Shown piece by piece: positions 27,848-36,384 of a DNA stretch of 64,000 nt (positions are counted from its first letter, which is position 1; every line of letters begins with the position of its first letter). The notes under the pieces were generated by a model, which saw only the letters and a list, made by a program, of their open reading frames with translations, did no database searches and was not told the origin of the DNA. This DNA comes from Desulfobacteraceae bacterium (GTDB lineage: Bacteria > Desulfobacterota > Desulfobacteria > Desulfobacterales > JAABSP01). The position numbers and the translations under genes are program-made. The DNA lies in NCBI GenBank assembly GCA_011390345.1, contig JAABSP010000025.1, positions 1 to 64,000 on the forward strand. Direction: 5' to 3'.

Positions 27848-28062
27848 AATCCCTCCTTGAATCGGATAGATGAAGGTTCGATTCGGACCCGTTGGTTCAC
27901 TTTACGCTGATCTGAAATCCTAATAGCATATTCGAATAAATGCAACAACAGGATAAGCATCTTATTCCCAATGTTTTTTTCTTGACATCCGGCGCGGGAA
28001 TTGGTCCATCCTTATGGATGAGGAAGATCGATGAATCAACCCCAAAAAACGGAGGTGAAGAG
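27848..28062. other. Divergent intergenic region, pilC and TerD gene
   Basis: A 215-base divergent gap. On the minus strand TTGCAT and TAGGAT boxes with a 17-base spacer could serve pilC. On the plus strand TTGACA at about 27975 has no good -10 box 17 bases on. Nothing coding is convincing; the in-frame extension of the TerD gene through this gap has no ribosome site. Confidence 0.35.
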
Positions 28063-29226
28063 ATGGAACTGAAGCAGAAAGGACAGAAGGCCGATATCGG
28101 GGCATTCAAACAGTTGAAGGTCTCGCTGGTTTGGACTTCGGCCGTTGATCTGGATCTGATGGCCTTCTACAGGACCAAAGATGGGCGGACCGGCGGGATC
28201 TATTCGGACAACTATGCCGGGGGGACTCTGGGAGATCTCAATGCTTTTCCATTTATCGAATTGTCCGGTGACGAGGGTGTCGGGGCCGGCGGCGGTGCAA
28301 AACGGGAGGAGATGCGGGTGGCAAAGCTGGATGATTTTGCCGAACTCTATATCTGTGCGCTCAATTTTACCGATGCCTCCTCGGGTCAGAACCGGACATT
28401 TGCCGACTACGACGCGCGGGTGGAGGTGATCACCGATAAAGGGGAGTCGCACACGGTTGCACTGGACACCCCGGACCCGGGTGCGGTCGCAATGATCGGC
28501 AAATTCGAGGCCGGTTTTATTTCGACATCCCTGATCAATGAGAGCGAGGTGATGGGATTGGAGGACTTTCGGGCAAAGATTCCCGGTGCATCGGAATTGA
28601 AGATCGCATCCAAAGTCACCCTCAAGAGCAAAGGGGACAGCTTCGACATCAAGCCGAAGGTGACGACCGGTGAACTCCTCATCAACCTCAACTGGAACCA
28701 GAACCCGGACGGCAAATCCTCCGGGGGTCTCTTTTCAAAGCTGCTGGGCGGGGGCGGCGGGGGGGGGATCGATCTGGATCTGGGCTGTCTCTTCGAGATT
28801 GAAAATGGTCTGAAGGGGGCCATCCAGCCCCTGGGGAACTCCTTTGGTGCGTTCGACACGCCGCCCTATATCCTGCACATGGGCGACGACCGAACCGGCT
28901 CATGGTCCCAGGGGGAGAACATGAAGATCAATTTAGCCCGGATCGGAGAGATTCGCCGGGTGCTCTTCTACACCTATATCTATGAGGGAGTCCCCAACTG
29001 GGGCGCAACCGACGGCATCGTGACGGTAAAAGTTCCGGGGCAGCCGGTAATTGAAGTGCCCATGGGCGCGCAGAGCGACACCCGGCCCTTCTGCGCGATC
29101 GCACTGCTGGACTTTTCGGGAAACCAGATCAAGGTGACAAAGGAGGTGACCTTCCACAACGGCCATCCCGAGTGCGATCAGATGTACGGATGGGGGCTGC
29201 GGTGGGTGGCCGGCTCCAAAGACTGA
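28063..29226 (+). CDS. TerD-domain protein with C-terminal TerA-like domain
   Basis: A 387-aa protein. Residues ~1-185 form a TerD domain (LVWTSAVDLDLMAFY, SGDEGVGAGGG, LDDFAELYICALNF), whose acidic loops bind calcium in characterised relatives. A glycine-rich linker (about 220-230) leads to a second beta-rich domain resembling TerA (VLFYTYIYEGVPNWGATDG). TerD-type proteins occur in tellurite-resistance and envelope-stress loci; the biochemical role is not settled. ATG 28063 follows a GGAGGTG site. It is transcribed opposite to the other three TerD genes. The linker is coded by a G-rich tract with a run of seven G at 28759-28765. Confidence 0.87.
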   Translation: MELKQKGQKADIGAFKQLKVSLVWTSAVDLDLMAFYRTKDGRTGGIYSDNYAGGTLGDLNAFPFIELSGDEGVGAGGGAKREEMRVAKLDDFAELYICALNFTDASSGQNRTFADYDARVEVITDKGESHTVALDTPDPGAVAMIGKFEAGFISTSLINESEVMGLEDFRAKIPGASELKIASKVTLKSKGDSFDIKPKVTTGELLINLNWNQNPDGKSSGGLFSKLLGGGGGGGIDLDLGCLFEIENGLKGAIQPLGNSFGAFDTPPYILHMGDDRTGSWSQGENMKINLARIGEIRRVLFYTYIYEGVPNWGATDGIVTVKVPGQPVIEVPMGAQSDTRPFCAIALLDFSGNQIKVTKEVTFHNGHPECDQMYGWGLRWVAGSKD

Positions 29227-29262
29227 TGGGGGAATCGATAGAGGAGATATTCACCGAAACCG

Positions 29263-30099
29263 CTACCGATCCAGGGATTCGAGGATGAACGCGATCTGGG
29301 CGTCGATGGCCCGAAAGCCTTTCCAGGAGAAGCCGGGAGCGCCCCGGCAGAGGGCCACGATGTCCAGGGCTGCCATCTCCAGGGCCTTGAAACGGATCGG
29401 GATCATGGGGTGGGTGCGCATCCATCTGTAGGCATCCCCCCCCTTGCGGATGCCCCGCTCCAGCTCCTCATACTGGCCCCGGAAGGAATCGAGAATCCGA
29501 TCCACATGGATGCCCCTCAGTCCGCTTGCAGTCTTGAAGAGAGCGGTGACAGCGGGGGTCAGCCCCCCGCAGCAGAGCAGTCCGATCCGATCCGCGGAGA
29601 CCTCGGCCGCCCTGGACCAACTGAGAAGCAGGGATGCGATCTCCGGCGGGATCTCCCTCAGATGGCTCAGGATCTCATGGATCGGAAACCGGGAATGCTC
29701 AAAGGCCACATGCCCCAGTTCATGGCCGATCACAAAGCGGAGTTCATCAATGGTAAAATCATTCAGCAGCCCGGAATGGATGAGCAGGTCGAACTTTCCT
29801 TCGTGCGCGAAGACGCTCGCGTTGTAGGTCGGGCTCTGGCGGACGAAGAGATCCCCGGAATAAGCCCCGCGGAAGAGATCGAGGCAGAAGCTGTAGGCCG
29901 TATAGACTTGGGGCAGCAGATCGGCCGTGATCCTGACCGCATCTCCGAGCAGATCCTGACGCCGGCCATTGAGAAGGCGCTGGGCATCTGAGAAATCCCG
30001 CAGGGGAATGGGTCCGGCCCGCTCGGTGATCCGCCGGAGAAGGCTCTCCTCATAGCCGAACCGGAGAGCCTCGAAATCTTCGATGACCGGCCGTTTCAC
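29263..30099 (-). CDS. M48-type zinc metallopeptidase, cytoplasmic
   Basis: A 278-aa protein with the gluzincin motif HELGHVAFEHSR near residue 129 and the downstream AAEVSADRIGLL segment that supplies the third zinc ligand (Glu). No signal peptide or membrane helix is obvious, unlike HtpX. It is the last gene of a minus-strand TerD cluster, 21 bases after the two-domain TerD gene, and starts with GTG 30099. Co-transcription suggests that it processes or polices proteins handled by the TerD proteins, but the substrate is unknown. Confidence 0.85.
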   Translation of the reverse strand: MKRPVIEDFEALRFGYEESLLRRITERAGPIPLRDFSDAQRLLNGRRQDLLGDAVRITADLLPQVYTAYSFCLDLFRGAYSGDLFVRQSPTYNASVFAHEGKFDLLIHSGLLNDFTIDELRFVIGHELGHVAFEHSRFPIHEILSHLREIPPEIASLLLSWSRAAEVSADRIGLLCCGGLTPAVTALFKTASGLRGIHVDRILDSFRGQYEELERGIRKGGDAYRWMRTHPMIPIRFKALEMAALDIVALCRGAPGFSWKGFRAIDAQIAFILESLDR

Positions 30100-30120
30100 C
30101 CCGGGGTCATTTGGCGGGAC

Positions 30121-31212
30121 TCAATCCAGCACAGGCTCATCCCGCCGGACCTGGTTGACGTTGATCAGTTGCGCGCCCCCGGGGCCGCTGTTGTCGATCC
30201 GGGCGACGAGACACCAGCTTCCCGGGCTCGACTCGGTAAGGGGGACCTCGATCTCCCGGCCCCCGCCCCGGACGATCACCCGGCCGTCATATGCGGAAAA
30301 GTTGGAATTGGGCTTGTTGAAGATGTTGGCCGCGATCAGGGCATGCTCGATTGTTTCCAGCCGGGTGAAGTAGAGGTTCTCCTCATTGTCTCCCCCCTTG
30401 TCACCGACCCCGGCGTCCTGATCCAGATAGATCCAGGGCGCGTTCTCCCGGCTGCCCCGGTCTCCGAAATAGACATGTCCCCTGGCCGAACCACTTCCCC
30501 CCAGCAGCTTTCCCATCAGCCCCTTCTTGGCCGGGGCCGCATCTGCCTTCAGCCGGTAGAAACAGTGGAGATCGAGATCCACTGCGGTCTTCCAGCGGAG
30601 AATCGCATGAAAATCCTTTCCGGAGAGGGGGGCCTTCTGCCCCTTCTCCTTCAACACGATCTTCGAAGCGACCTTCAACTCCGATGCACCCGGAATATTT
30701 GCCCGAAAATCCTCCAGCCCCATCACATCGCTGCTGTTGGCAATAGATGCGCCCATAAAGCTGCTTTTGAAGGTGCAGATAACCGCGACTGCGCCCGGTG
30801 TTTTGGAGTCGAGGGTGACAACATGGGTCTCGCCCTTGTCCGTGACCACCTCGACACTGGCATCATAGTCGGCAAAGACCCGGTTCTGCCCAGTGGATGC
30901 ATCCGTGAAGTTGAGCGCACAGATGTGAAGCTCCTCGAAATCGTCGAGCCGGGCCACCCGGAGTTCCTCCCTTTTAGAGCCGCCCCCTGCGCCCACCCCC
31001 TCGTCTCCGGAGAGCTGAACAAAGGGAAAGGCATTGAGATCGCCGAGTGATCCGCCGGCATAATTGTCCGAATAGATCCCGCCGGTTCGGCCATCTTTGG
31101 TCTTGTAGAAGGCCATAAGATCCAGATCGACTTCCGCGGTCCAGATCAGAGATACCTTCATCTGTTTGAAACCGCCGATGACGGCATCGGCGCCCTTCTG
31201 CTTCAGATCCAT
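30121..31212 (-). CDS. Two-domain TerD-family protein
   Basis: A 363-aa protein built from two TerD-like domains. The first (~1-185) is close to the divergent TerD protein at 28063 (SLIWTAEVDLDLMAFY, SGDEGVGAGGG). The second (~195-360) has FHAILRWKTAVDLDLHCFY, DAGVGDKGGDNEENLYF and an acidic loop that looks competent for metal binding. A short linker with GLMGKLLGGSGS interrupts the second domain. ATG 31212 has an AAGGAG site. A strong hairpin lies upstream of it. Confidence 0.87.
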   Translation of the reverse strand: MDLKQKGADAVIGGFKQMKVSLIWTAEVDLDLMAFYKTKDGRTGGIYSDNYAGGSLGDLNAFPFVQLSGDEGVGAGGGSKREELRVARLDDFEELHICALNFTDASTGQNRVFADYDASVEVVTDKGETHVVTLDSKTPGAVAVICTFKSSFMGASIANSSDVMGLEDFRANIPGASELKVASKIVLKEKGQKAPLSGKDFHAILRWKTAVDLDLHCFYRLKADAAPAKKGLMGKLLGGSGSARGHVYFGDRGSRENAPWIYLDQDAGVGDKGGDNEENLYFTRLETIEHALIAANIFNKPNSNFSAYDGRVIVRGGGREIEVPLTESSPGSWCLVARIDNSGPGGAQLINVNQVRRDEPVLD

Positions 31213-31262
31213 ATGCGCTTCTCCTTACATCGAAGGTCTTTCATTTGTTGGGCTTTCCATCA

Positions 31263-31316
31263 GGAATGCCTCCGGGACGGCCGGTCCGTCTGCCTCCTGC
31301 CGGCCCGGTGCATTCC
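31263..31316. other. Imperfect hairpin between two TerD genes
   Basis: GGAATGC and CCGGG on one side pair with CCCGG and GCATTCC on the other, with further GC-rich pairing inside. It sits in the 121-base gap between the TerD genes at 31334 and 31212. There is no T-run, so it may be an mRNA processing or attenuation site rather than a full terminator. Confidence 0.4.
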
Positions 31317-31333
31317 CATTTCCCTCAGTGGTC

Positions 31334-31867
31334 CTATTCCTGAATCACATCCAGAAGATCCTGGAGCTTGTTGAGTCCCTTCAGGGTGCCGGCCTTGCTG
31401 GTGTTGACAAGTTTTGCTCCGATGGGGGTTGAATTATCGATGGTGGCGATCAGGGCCAAATTGCCCATATCCCCGGTATCGAGATTCACCTCATGCGCGG
31501 TTCCCTTGTCGTCCATCACCGAAAGGGTCACGTCGCTGTCGTTGAACCGCGCGGCCGATCCCTCCTTGATCTTCCCGTAGTCCCAACACATTAGCCAGAC
31601 ATATTTCATGTCGTCGAGCTTGGTGATCCGGAGGACCTCCTCGTTCTCGCCGCCCTTGTCCCCCACCCCTTCATCCCCCGAAAGCTGCATAAAGGGGTGG
31701 GCGTTCAAGTCTCCCAGCTCGCCGAAATAGACGAGCCCCTGCTTTCCGCTCTTGTCCTCGTAGGCCGCTGCCAGATCGAAATCCGCGGCTGTGGTCCAGC
31801 GCATGGCAACCATAAGCTGCTTGAATCCGCCGACATTTGCCTCTTCGCCCTTCTGCTTCAGTTCCAT
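31334..31867 (-). CDS. Single-domain TerD protein (copy A)
   Basis: A 177-aa TerD domain: MELKQKGEEANVGGFKQLMV, ADFDLAAAYEDKSGKQG, SGDEGVGDKGGENEE and a conserved C-terminal IDNSTPIGAKLVNTSKAGTL. It has the calcium-binding acidic residues of the family. It is about 80 percent alike by eye to the next gene upstream, so the pair is a recent tandem duplication. ATG 31867 follows an AGGAGG site. Confidence 0.9.
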   Translation of the reverse strand: MELKQKGEEANVGGFKQLMVAMRWTTAADFDLAAAYEDKSGKQGLVYFGELGDLNAHPFMQLSGDEGVGDKGGENEEVLRITKLDDMKYVWLMCWDYGKIKEGSAARFNDSDVTLSVMDDKGTAHEVNLDTGDMGNLALIATIDNSTPIGAKLVNTSKAGTLKGLNKLQDLLDVIQE

Positions 31868-31955
31868 ATGTTCATAACCTCCTGTTGATGTTTTTTTTGA
31901 TGAACCTTTTTCTTTTACAGAGGATTTCCGATTTCTATTGTACGATTCCTATTGC

Positions 31956-32489
31956 CTATTGATTGATAATATCGATCAACTGCTGCAGCTTGGTCAGCCC
32001 TTTCAGGGTGCCTGCCTTGCTCGAGTTGATGATTTTAGGCCCGACCCCGCCCGAATTGTCGATGGTGGCCAGCAGCGCCACATTGCCCATGTCCCCCGTA
32101 TCCAGGGTCACATTATGAGAATTTCCCTTGTCATCGATGACAGAGAGCGTCACATCGCTATCATTGAACCGCGAGGGCGCGCCGTCCTGCACTTTTCCAT
32201 AGTCCCAGCAGAGAATCCAGACATACTTCATGTCATCGAGCTTTGTGATGCGCATGGTCTCCTCATTATCACCGCCCGAATCGCCTACGCCCTCATCCCC
32301 GGAAAGCTGCATGTGGGGAAAGTTGTTGAGATCTCCCAGCTCGCCGAAATAGACGAGCCCCTGCTTTCCGTTCTTATCCTCATAGGCCGCTGCCAGGTCG
32401 AAGTCCGCAGCGGTTGTCCACCGCATGGAAACCATCAACTGCTTGAATCCGCCGACATTTGCCTCCTGCCCTTTCTGCTTCAGATCCAT
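31956..32489 (-). CDS. Single-domain TerD protein (copy B)
   Basis: A 177-aa TerD domain, tandem duplicate of the gene at 31334 (MDLKQKGQEANVGGFKQLMV, SGDEGVGDSGGDNEE). The frame stays open upstream to 32573, but ATG 32489 has an AAGGAGG site and starts the family sequence. It is the first gene of the minus-strand TerD group and has its own promoter, so it likely leads the unit copy B, copy A, two-domain TerD, peptidase. Confidence 0.9.
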   Translation of the reverse strand: MDLKQKGQEANVGGFKQLMVSMRWTTAADFDLAAAYEDKNGKQGLVYFGELGDLNNFPHMQLSGDEGVGDSGGDNEETMRITKLDDMKYVWILCWDYGKVQDGAPSRFNDSDVTLSVIDDKGNSHNVTLDTGDMGNVALLATIDNSGGVGPKIINSSKAGTLKGLTKLQQLIDIINQ

Positions 32490-32541
32490 GAAGACCTCCT
32501 TTTCAATGAGATTCGATTCTTTGAATACTTTCTTCTCAATA

Positions 32542-32570
32542 TGTATATAATCTGCGGCCATTTCCGTCAA
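32542..32570 (-). promoter_or_regulatory. Sigma-70 promoter of the TerD gene group
   Basis: On the minus strand TTGACG (32565-32570) and TATACA (32542-32547) are 17 bases apart, and would start transcription near 32535, about 45 bases before the TerD copy B ATG. Confidence 0.65.
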
Positions 32571-32592
32571 CAAAAACCGAAGGAAGCTCAGA

Positions 32593-33834
32593 CTACCGCA
32601 GGTAGAGCAGCGGAATCATGAACTCCAGCCATAAACTGATAAGAAGCGCACCTGTCAGATTCAGCAGAAATCCGGCCAGCACCATCCGCTTCAATGATGT
32701 CCCCTTCATCTCCCCGAAGGCCAGCGCATTGCAGGGGGTGGCCACCGGCGTCATGAACGCACAGGTGGACGCGGCCGAAACAGCGATCATCAGGATGAGC
32801 GGTGCCAGGCCGTAGCTCTCCCCGATAAATTCCACCAGAGGGAAAAAAGCCGCAGAAACCACGGTGTTGCTGAGGATTTCCGTGAGGAAGGTCACCGCAG
32901 CCGAGACCGAGATCACCACCATAATCGGGGGGACCGAAGGATGGATCAGGCCGGACAGCAGCGCCGGAATATACTGCTGGAGTCCCAGCTTTTGAATCCC
33001 CCAGACGATCACGACAAGAAGCCCGATAAAGAGAAGCCCCCTCGCGGGAAGATCGGTGAAGACATCCTTTGGCCGAAGCAGAGGACGGGGAGCGGGGCCA
33101 GGCGCGGAGACAAAACTCATGTAGAGAAACAGGAGAAAAAAGAGGATGGCCGGGATGGGAAGGTACTCCTCGACGCCGAAAGACGGTCTTTCCAGCAGCG
33201 ACAGAATGACCCAGAAGAGGATAAAAATCACGAAAAGCCAGGCTGCGGAACGCTGTTTCGAATTCAAAAAGATCCGGGCTTCCCCCATCGCCACCCTAAG
33301 AGAGCGCAACTCTTTGGGAATCCCAAAGAGGATCACGACCCGCCACGCCAACAGGGAGAAGAGAAGCACCAGAGGCAGGGACCAGAGAAACCAGTTGAGA
33401 AAGGTGATTTGATCGCCTCCGGGAACCTTGAAGAGATCGAGCGCGGCGATGAGCATCAGATTGGCTGGGCTGCCGATCAGAGAGCCCATTCCGCCGATAT
33501 TGGCCCCATAGATGGCTGACAGGGTCAAGGCCGTGGTCAGCCGTTTCCCGTCCGTCTGGATGCGGATATCCCGGTCCAGCAGCTTCAGGGAGGGCAGAAG
33601 GATCAGAATGGTCACCGCATTGGGGATGAAAAAGGAGATGACCGCGGCAGTAGCGATGATGTAGAGGGAAATCCGGCCGATGCGGCCTCTGCTCCGCCGG
33701 AGGCTCCAGGAGACAAAGACATCCGTCAGTTGCGTCACCACAAAGAGGCGATAGATGAAGTAGCCGTTGATGAACATCAGGATCAGCGGCAGGCGGTTCC
33801 AGTAATAGGCGTCGAGGATGTCGGCCGGTTCCAA
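32593..33834 (-). CDS. SLC13/DASS-type anion permease
   Basis: A 413-aa membrane protein with about 10-11 helices. Helix-hairpin segments with SLIGSPANLMLIAALD and the late STCAFMTPVATPCNALAFG match the two ion/substrate-binding loops of the SLC13 (divalent anion:sodium symporter) group. Substrates of relatives include sulfate, dicarboxylates and phosphate. In a sulfate reducer sulfate is a plausible guess, but the sequence does not decide it. No TrkA-C domains are present. It has its own promoter and is not in an operon with the TerD genes. Confidence 0.88.
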   Translation of the reverse strand: MEPADILDAYYWNRLPLILMFINGYFIYRLFVVTQLTDVFVSWSLRRSRGRIGRISLYIIATAAVISFFIPNAVTILILLPSLKLLDRDIRIQTDGKRLTTALTLSAIYGANIGGMGSLIGSPANLMLIAALDLFKVPGGDQITFLNWFLWSLPLVLLFSLLAWRVVILFGIPKELRSLRVAMGEARIFLNSKQRSAAWLFVIFILFWVILSLLERPSFGVEEYLPIPAILFFLLFLYMSFVSAPGPAPRPLLRPKDVFTDLPARGLLFIGLLVVIVWGIQKLGLQQYIPALLSGLIHPSVPPIMVVISVSAAVTFLTEILSNTVVSAAFFPLVEFIGESYGLAPLILMIAVSAASTCAFMTPVATPCNALAFGEMKGTSLKRMVLAGFLLNLTGALLISLWLEFMIPLLYLR

Positions 33835-33882
33835 GTTAGAGGTCTCTCCGAATGTATTGTGGAGGCAAAAGCTTACTGTCGA

Positions 33883-33911
33883 ATTCTAAACCATGAGGTA
33901 TGGCGTGTCAA
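33883..33911 (-). promoter_or_regulatory. Sigma-70 promoter of the SLC13 permease gene
   Basis: On the minus strand a consensus TTGACA (33906-33911) and TAGAAT (33883-33888) are 17 bases apart. The start would be near 33876, about 42 bases ahead of the permease ATG. Confidence 0.7.
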
Positions 33912-33940
33912 ACCCGGATATAACCGCATATAAAAGGATA

Positions 33941-34486
33941 TCAGGGAGAAGCAGCAGCGCCCTTTTCTGCTTTTTCGGCCTTCTCCCGCGCGGCGACCTC
34001 GGCCTTCTTCTTCTGGATGCGCTCCAGCATGTTATCGTAAAGTTTTTGATCAAAGGTATCGATGGCCCGGGAATGGAGCTTGTAAACCTGAACCGAATAC
34101 CCGGCATCGTTGAACCATTCCTGCTCAAGGCTCTCTTCAAACCAGTCAAGGGTACTCCGGACCGACTTTTCACAGATCTGCCGGCGATACTCCTCATAGG
34201 CCGCGGCATCGAAATTTCCGGCCTCACCGGCATTGCTGCGCCAGATGTTCAGCGCAGCCCGTGCAGAGGGATAGGCATCCCGCTGGATGGCCCGCTTCAG
34301 ACGCCAGAGGCTGTCTGCGGCTCTTCGGATGATCCTCGGGTCGATCTTCTCCTTTTCCGCGGCCTTCTCTTCGGCCCCCCAGGCCGATTCCGGGAAAAGG
34401 GAGAGGGAAGAAAATCCTCCCCAGACCAGCAGGAGAAAAATAGACACGCACAGAAGCGATTGGCAAAAGAGCCGTTTCTTCATCAT
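33941..34486 (-). CDS. Secreted protein of unknown function, 181 aa
   Basis: A signal peptide (MMKKRLFCQSLLCVSIFLLL, cleavage probably after SAWGA) is followed by an alpha-helical mature protein rich in Arg, Glu and Ala, ending in a low-complexity Lys/Glu/Ala tail (EKAEKAEKGAAASP). No cysteines are left after cleavage and no family motif is visible. It starts three bases after the GNAT-nitrilase stop, so the two are co-transcribed; a periplasmic helper for that enzyme cannot be shown. Confidence 0.75.
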   Translation of the reverse strand: MMKKRLFCQSLLCVSIFLLLVWGGFSSLSLFPESAWGAEEKAAEKEKIDPRIIRRAADSLWRLKRAIQRDAYPSARAALNIWRSNAGEAGNFDAAAYEEYRRQICEKSVRSTLDWFEESLEQEWFNDAGYSVQVYKLHSRAIDTFDQKLYDNMLERIQKKKAEVAAREKAEKAEKGAAASP

Positions 34487-34489
34487 CTC

Positions 34490-36055
34490 CTACTCCCGCA
34501 CAAGATTGCGCCGCTGCTCACCTTTGAGCCAGGTGATGTTGTACAGATCGAGCCGACGGCTCCGCAGGTTCCGGACGCTGCCGGTCTGGCGCAGCTCTTT
34601 TAAAAGATCGAGATCCAGATCCACCATCAGCGTCATCTCCGTATTGGGGGTGGCCTCGGCCGCGACCGCATCATGGGGAAAGGAGAAATCCGAAGGGGTG
34701 AAGATCCCGGACTGGGAGTACTGGATATCCATATTGGCCACCCGGGGCAGGTTGCCGACGCTTCCGGAGATCGCGACATAGCACTCGTTTTCAATGGCCC
34801 TGGCCTGTGCGCACCGCCGTACCCGGAGATAGCCGTTCTTGGTGTCGGTCCAATACGGAATGAATAGGATGTTCATCCCCTGATCCGCGAGATACCGGCA
34901 GAGTTCCGGGAACTCCACATCATAGCAGATCAGAATCCCGATCTTGCCGATGTCGGTCTCGAAGACCCTGAGATCGTCTCCTCCCTGCAGCCCCCAGTAC
35001 TGCTGCTCATCCGGGGTGATGTGCAACTTGTACTGGGCATCCCATGTCCCGTCCCGCCGACAGAGAAAGGATACATTATAGAGGCGGTGGTCCCGGTATT
35101 CCGGCATGCTGCCGGTGATGATATTGATATTGTAGGAGATGGCCATGTCTGCAAATGCCTGGCGCAGGGTTTCGGTATATCCGGCCAGAGAGCGCATGGC
35201 CTCTGGCGGATCTTCCTGATTGAACCCGGCCATGAGGGGCACATTGAGCAGCTCGGGAAAGAGGACGATATCGGAGTTGTATCCGGAGACCGTGTCGATA
35301 AAGAACTCGGCCTGAGCCAGAAAGTCCTCGGGAGAGGAGAAGTGACGCATCTGCCACTGGACCACAGATGTACGGACCGTGGATTTCCGGCCCCCGAAGA
35401 GCGGTTTTTTTCGGGCTTCATAATAGATGTTGTTCCACTCCAGCAGAACCCCGTAAGCCCTGGACTGGCGGTCTTCGGGAATATAGCCGGGCATCACCTT
35501 CTTGATGTGGAAGTCGTTGGAGAGCTGGAACGTGAGCACCGGATCGACGACCTCCTTGTTCTTGACCATCTGACAGTACTGGAAGGGCGACATTTTTGAA
35601 GCATATTCCCGATAGGAGGGTATCCGCCCCCCCAGAAGAATCCCCTTCAGATTGAGCTGCTCGCACAGCTCCTTTCTCGCGTCATAGAGGCGCCGCCCCA
35701 GACGCATGCCCCGGTAGTCCGGATGGACAAAGACATCGATGCCGTAGAGATAGTCGCCGTCCGGATCATGGTTTTCCAGATTGCCCGCGCCGATGATATC
35801 TTCATAGGTGTGCTGATCCCCGTATTCGGAGAAGTCGATGATGAGGCTCAAAGCCGCAGACACGATCTTCCCCTTGTCCTCTATCGCGATCTGCCCCTGG
35901 GGAAAGCGGGCCAGCATGGAGGAGAACTCCGCAAACTTCCAGGAGCCCCCCATCCCCCGATAGACCCGTTCCATGATCTCCCGGATGTCATCGAAGTCGG
36001 AGAGCCGAAGATTTCGAAGCTTCAGCTTATGTTCCGTAACCGGCGTATTTTCCAT
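34490..36055 (-). CDS. GNAT acetyltransferase fused to a carbon-nitrogen hydrolase
   Basis: About 521 aa. Residues ~8-215 form a GNAT domain (DVFVHPDYRGMRLGRRLYDARKE carries the acetyl-CoA loop). Residues ~225-510 form a nitrilase-superfamily amidohydrolase with its Glu-Lys-Cys triad: Glu in LFPELLNVP, Lys in YKLHITPDE, Cys in LICYDVEFPE. This fusion is known across bacteria as a bifunctional GNAT/carbon-nitrogen hydrolase of unassigned substrate. ATG 36055 has an AAAAGGA site; TTG 36070 abuts a Shine-Dalgarno and is less likely. Confidence 0.92.
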   Translation of the reverse strand: MENTPVTEHKLKLRNLRLSDFDDIREIMERVYRGMGGSWKFAEFSSMLARFPQGQIAIEDKGKIVSAALSLIIDFSEYGDQHTYEDIIGAGNLENHDPDGDYLYGIDVFVHPDYRGMRLGRRLYDARKELCEQLNLKGILLGGRIPSYREYASKMSPFQYCQMVKNKEVVDPVLTFQLSNDFHIKKVMPGYIPEDRQSRAYGVLLEWNNIYYEARKKPLFGGRKSTVRTSVVQWQMRHFSSPEDFLAQAEFFIDTVSGYNSDIVLFPELLNVPLMAGFNQEDPPEAMRSLAGYTETLRQAFADMAISYNINIITGSMPEYRDHRLYNVSFLCRRDGTWDAQYKLHITPDEQQYWGLQGGDDLRVFETDIGKIGILICYDVEFPELCRYLADQGMNILFIPYWTDTKNGYLRVRRCAQARAIENECYVAISGSVGNLPRVANMDIQYSQSGIFTPSDFSFPHDAVAAEATPNTEMTLMVDLDLDLLKELRQTGSVRNLRSRRLDLYNITWLKGEQRRNLVRE

Positions 36056-36384
36056 TGAATTCCTTTTCAACTCCTTTTCTCATTCGATTTGAAATCACTG
36101 CCGCAGAAGATCGAACGCCCCGGGATTTCGATCCTTTATGAATTTATCATAGGATAGAAACCGAAAAAGATCAACTGCAAGGCGGGAGAGAATCCGAGAC
36201 CCCCAACTTTTCCTTGCGTGATGCCGGATGATCGAATATATTACACCATGATCTTGAAAATACATTCCGACCCCGCAACCGCTTTGATGGGATGAGGAAT
36301 ATCTGAAAAAGGCTCAAACAAATTTTTGTCATTGAAGGTATCTCCTTTCAAACAAGCATATTAATCATCAAAAAGGAGTGATCC
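36056..36384. other. 329-base divergent intergenic region
   Basis: AT-richer than its neighbours and without a convincing gene. It contains, at 36204-36243, an element CAACTTTTCCTTGC with ATATATTA 32 bases on, which is shared with the gap before the receiver gene at 41958. An AAAAAGGAG ribosome site for the DUF1566 gene lies at its right end. A TTTATGAATTTATCATAGGATAG stretch near 36140 is AT-rich but has no clear promoter spacing. Confidence 0.5.
36204..36243 (+). promoter_or_regulatory. Promoter-like element shared with the receiver gene
   Basis: CAACTTTTCCTTGC (36204-36217) is followed by ATATATTA (36236-36243). The same two blocks occur at 41840-41853 and 41873-41880 with nearly the same spacing. 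CTTGCG to TATATT gives an 18-base spacer, so it may be a sigma-70-like promoter or an activator site. Confidence 0.4.

Noticed and set aside
27940..28062. 41-residue extension of the TerD protein at 28063
   Set aside because: No ribosome site at 27940; GGAGGTG precedes ATG 28063 and the sequence MELKQKGQ matches the other TerD starts.
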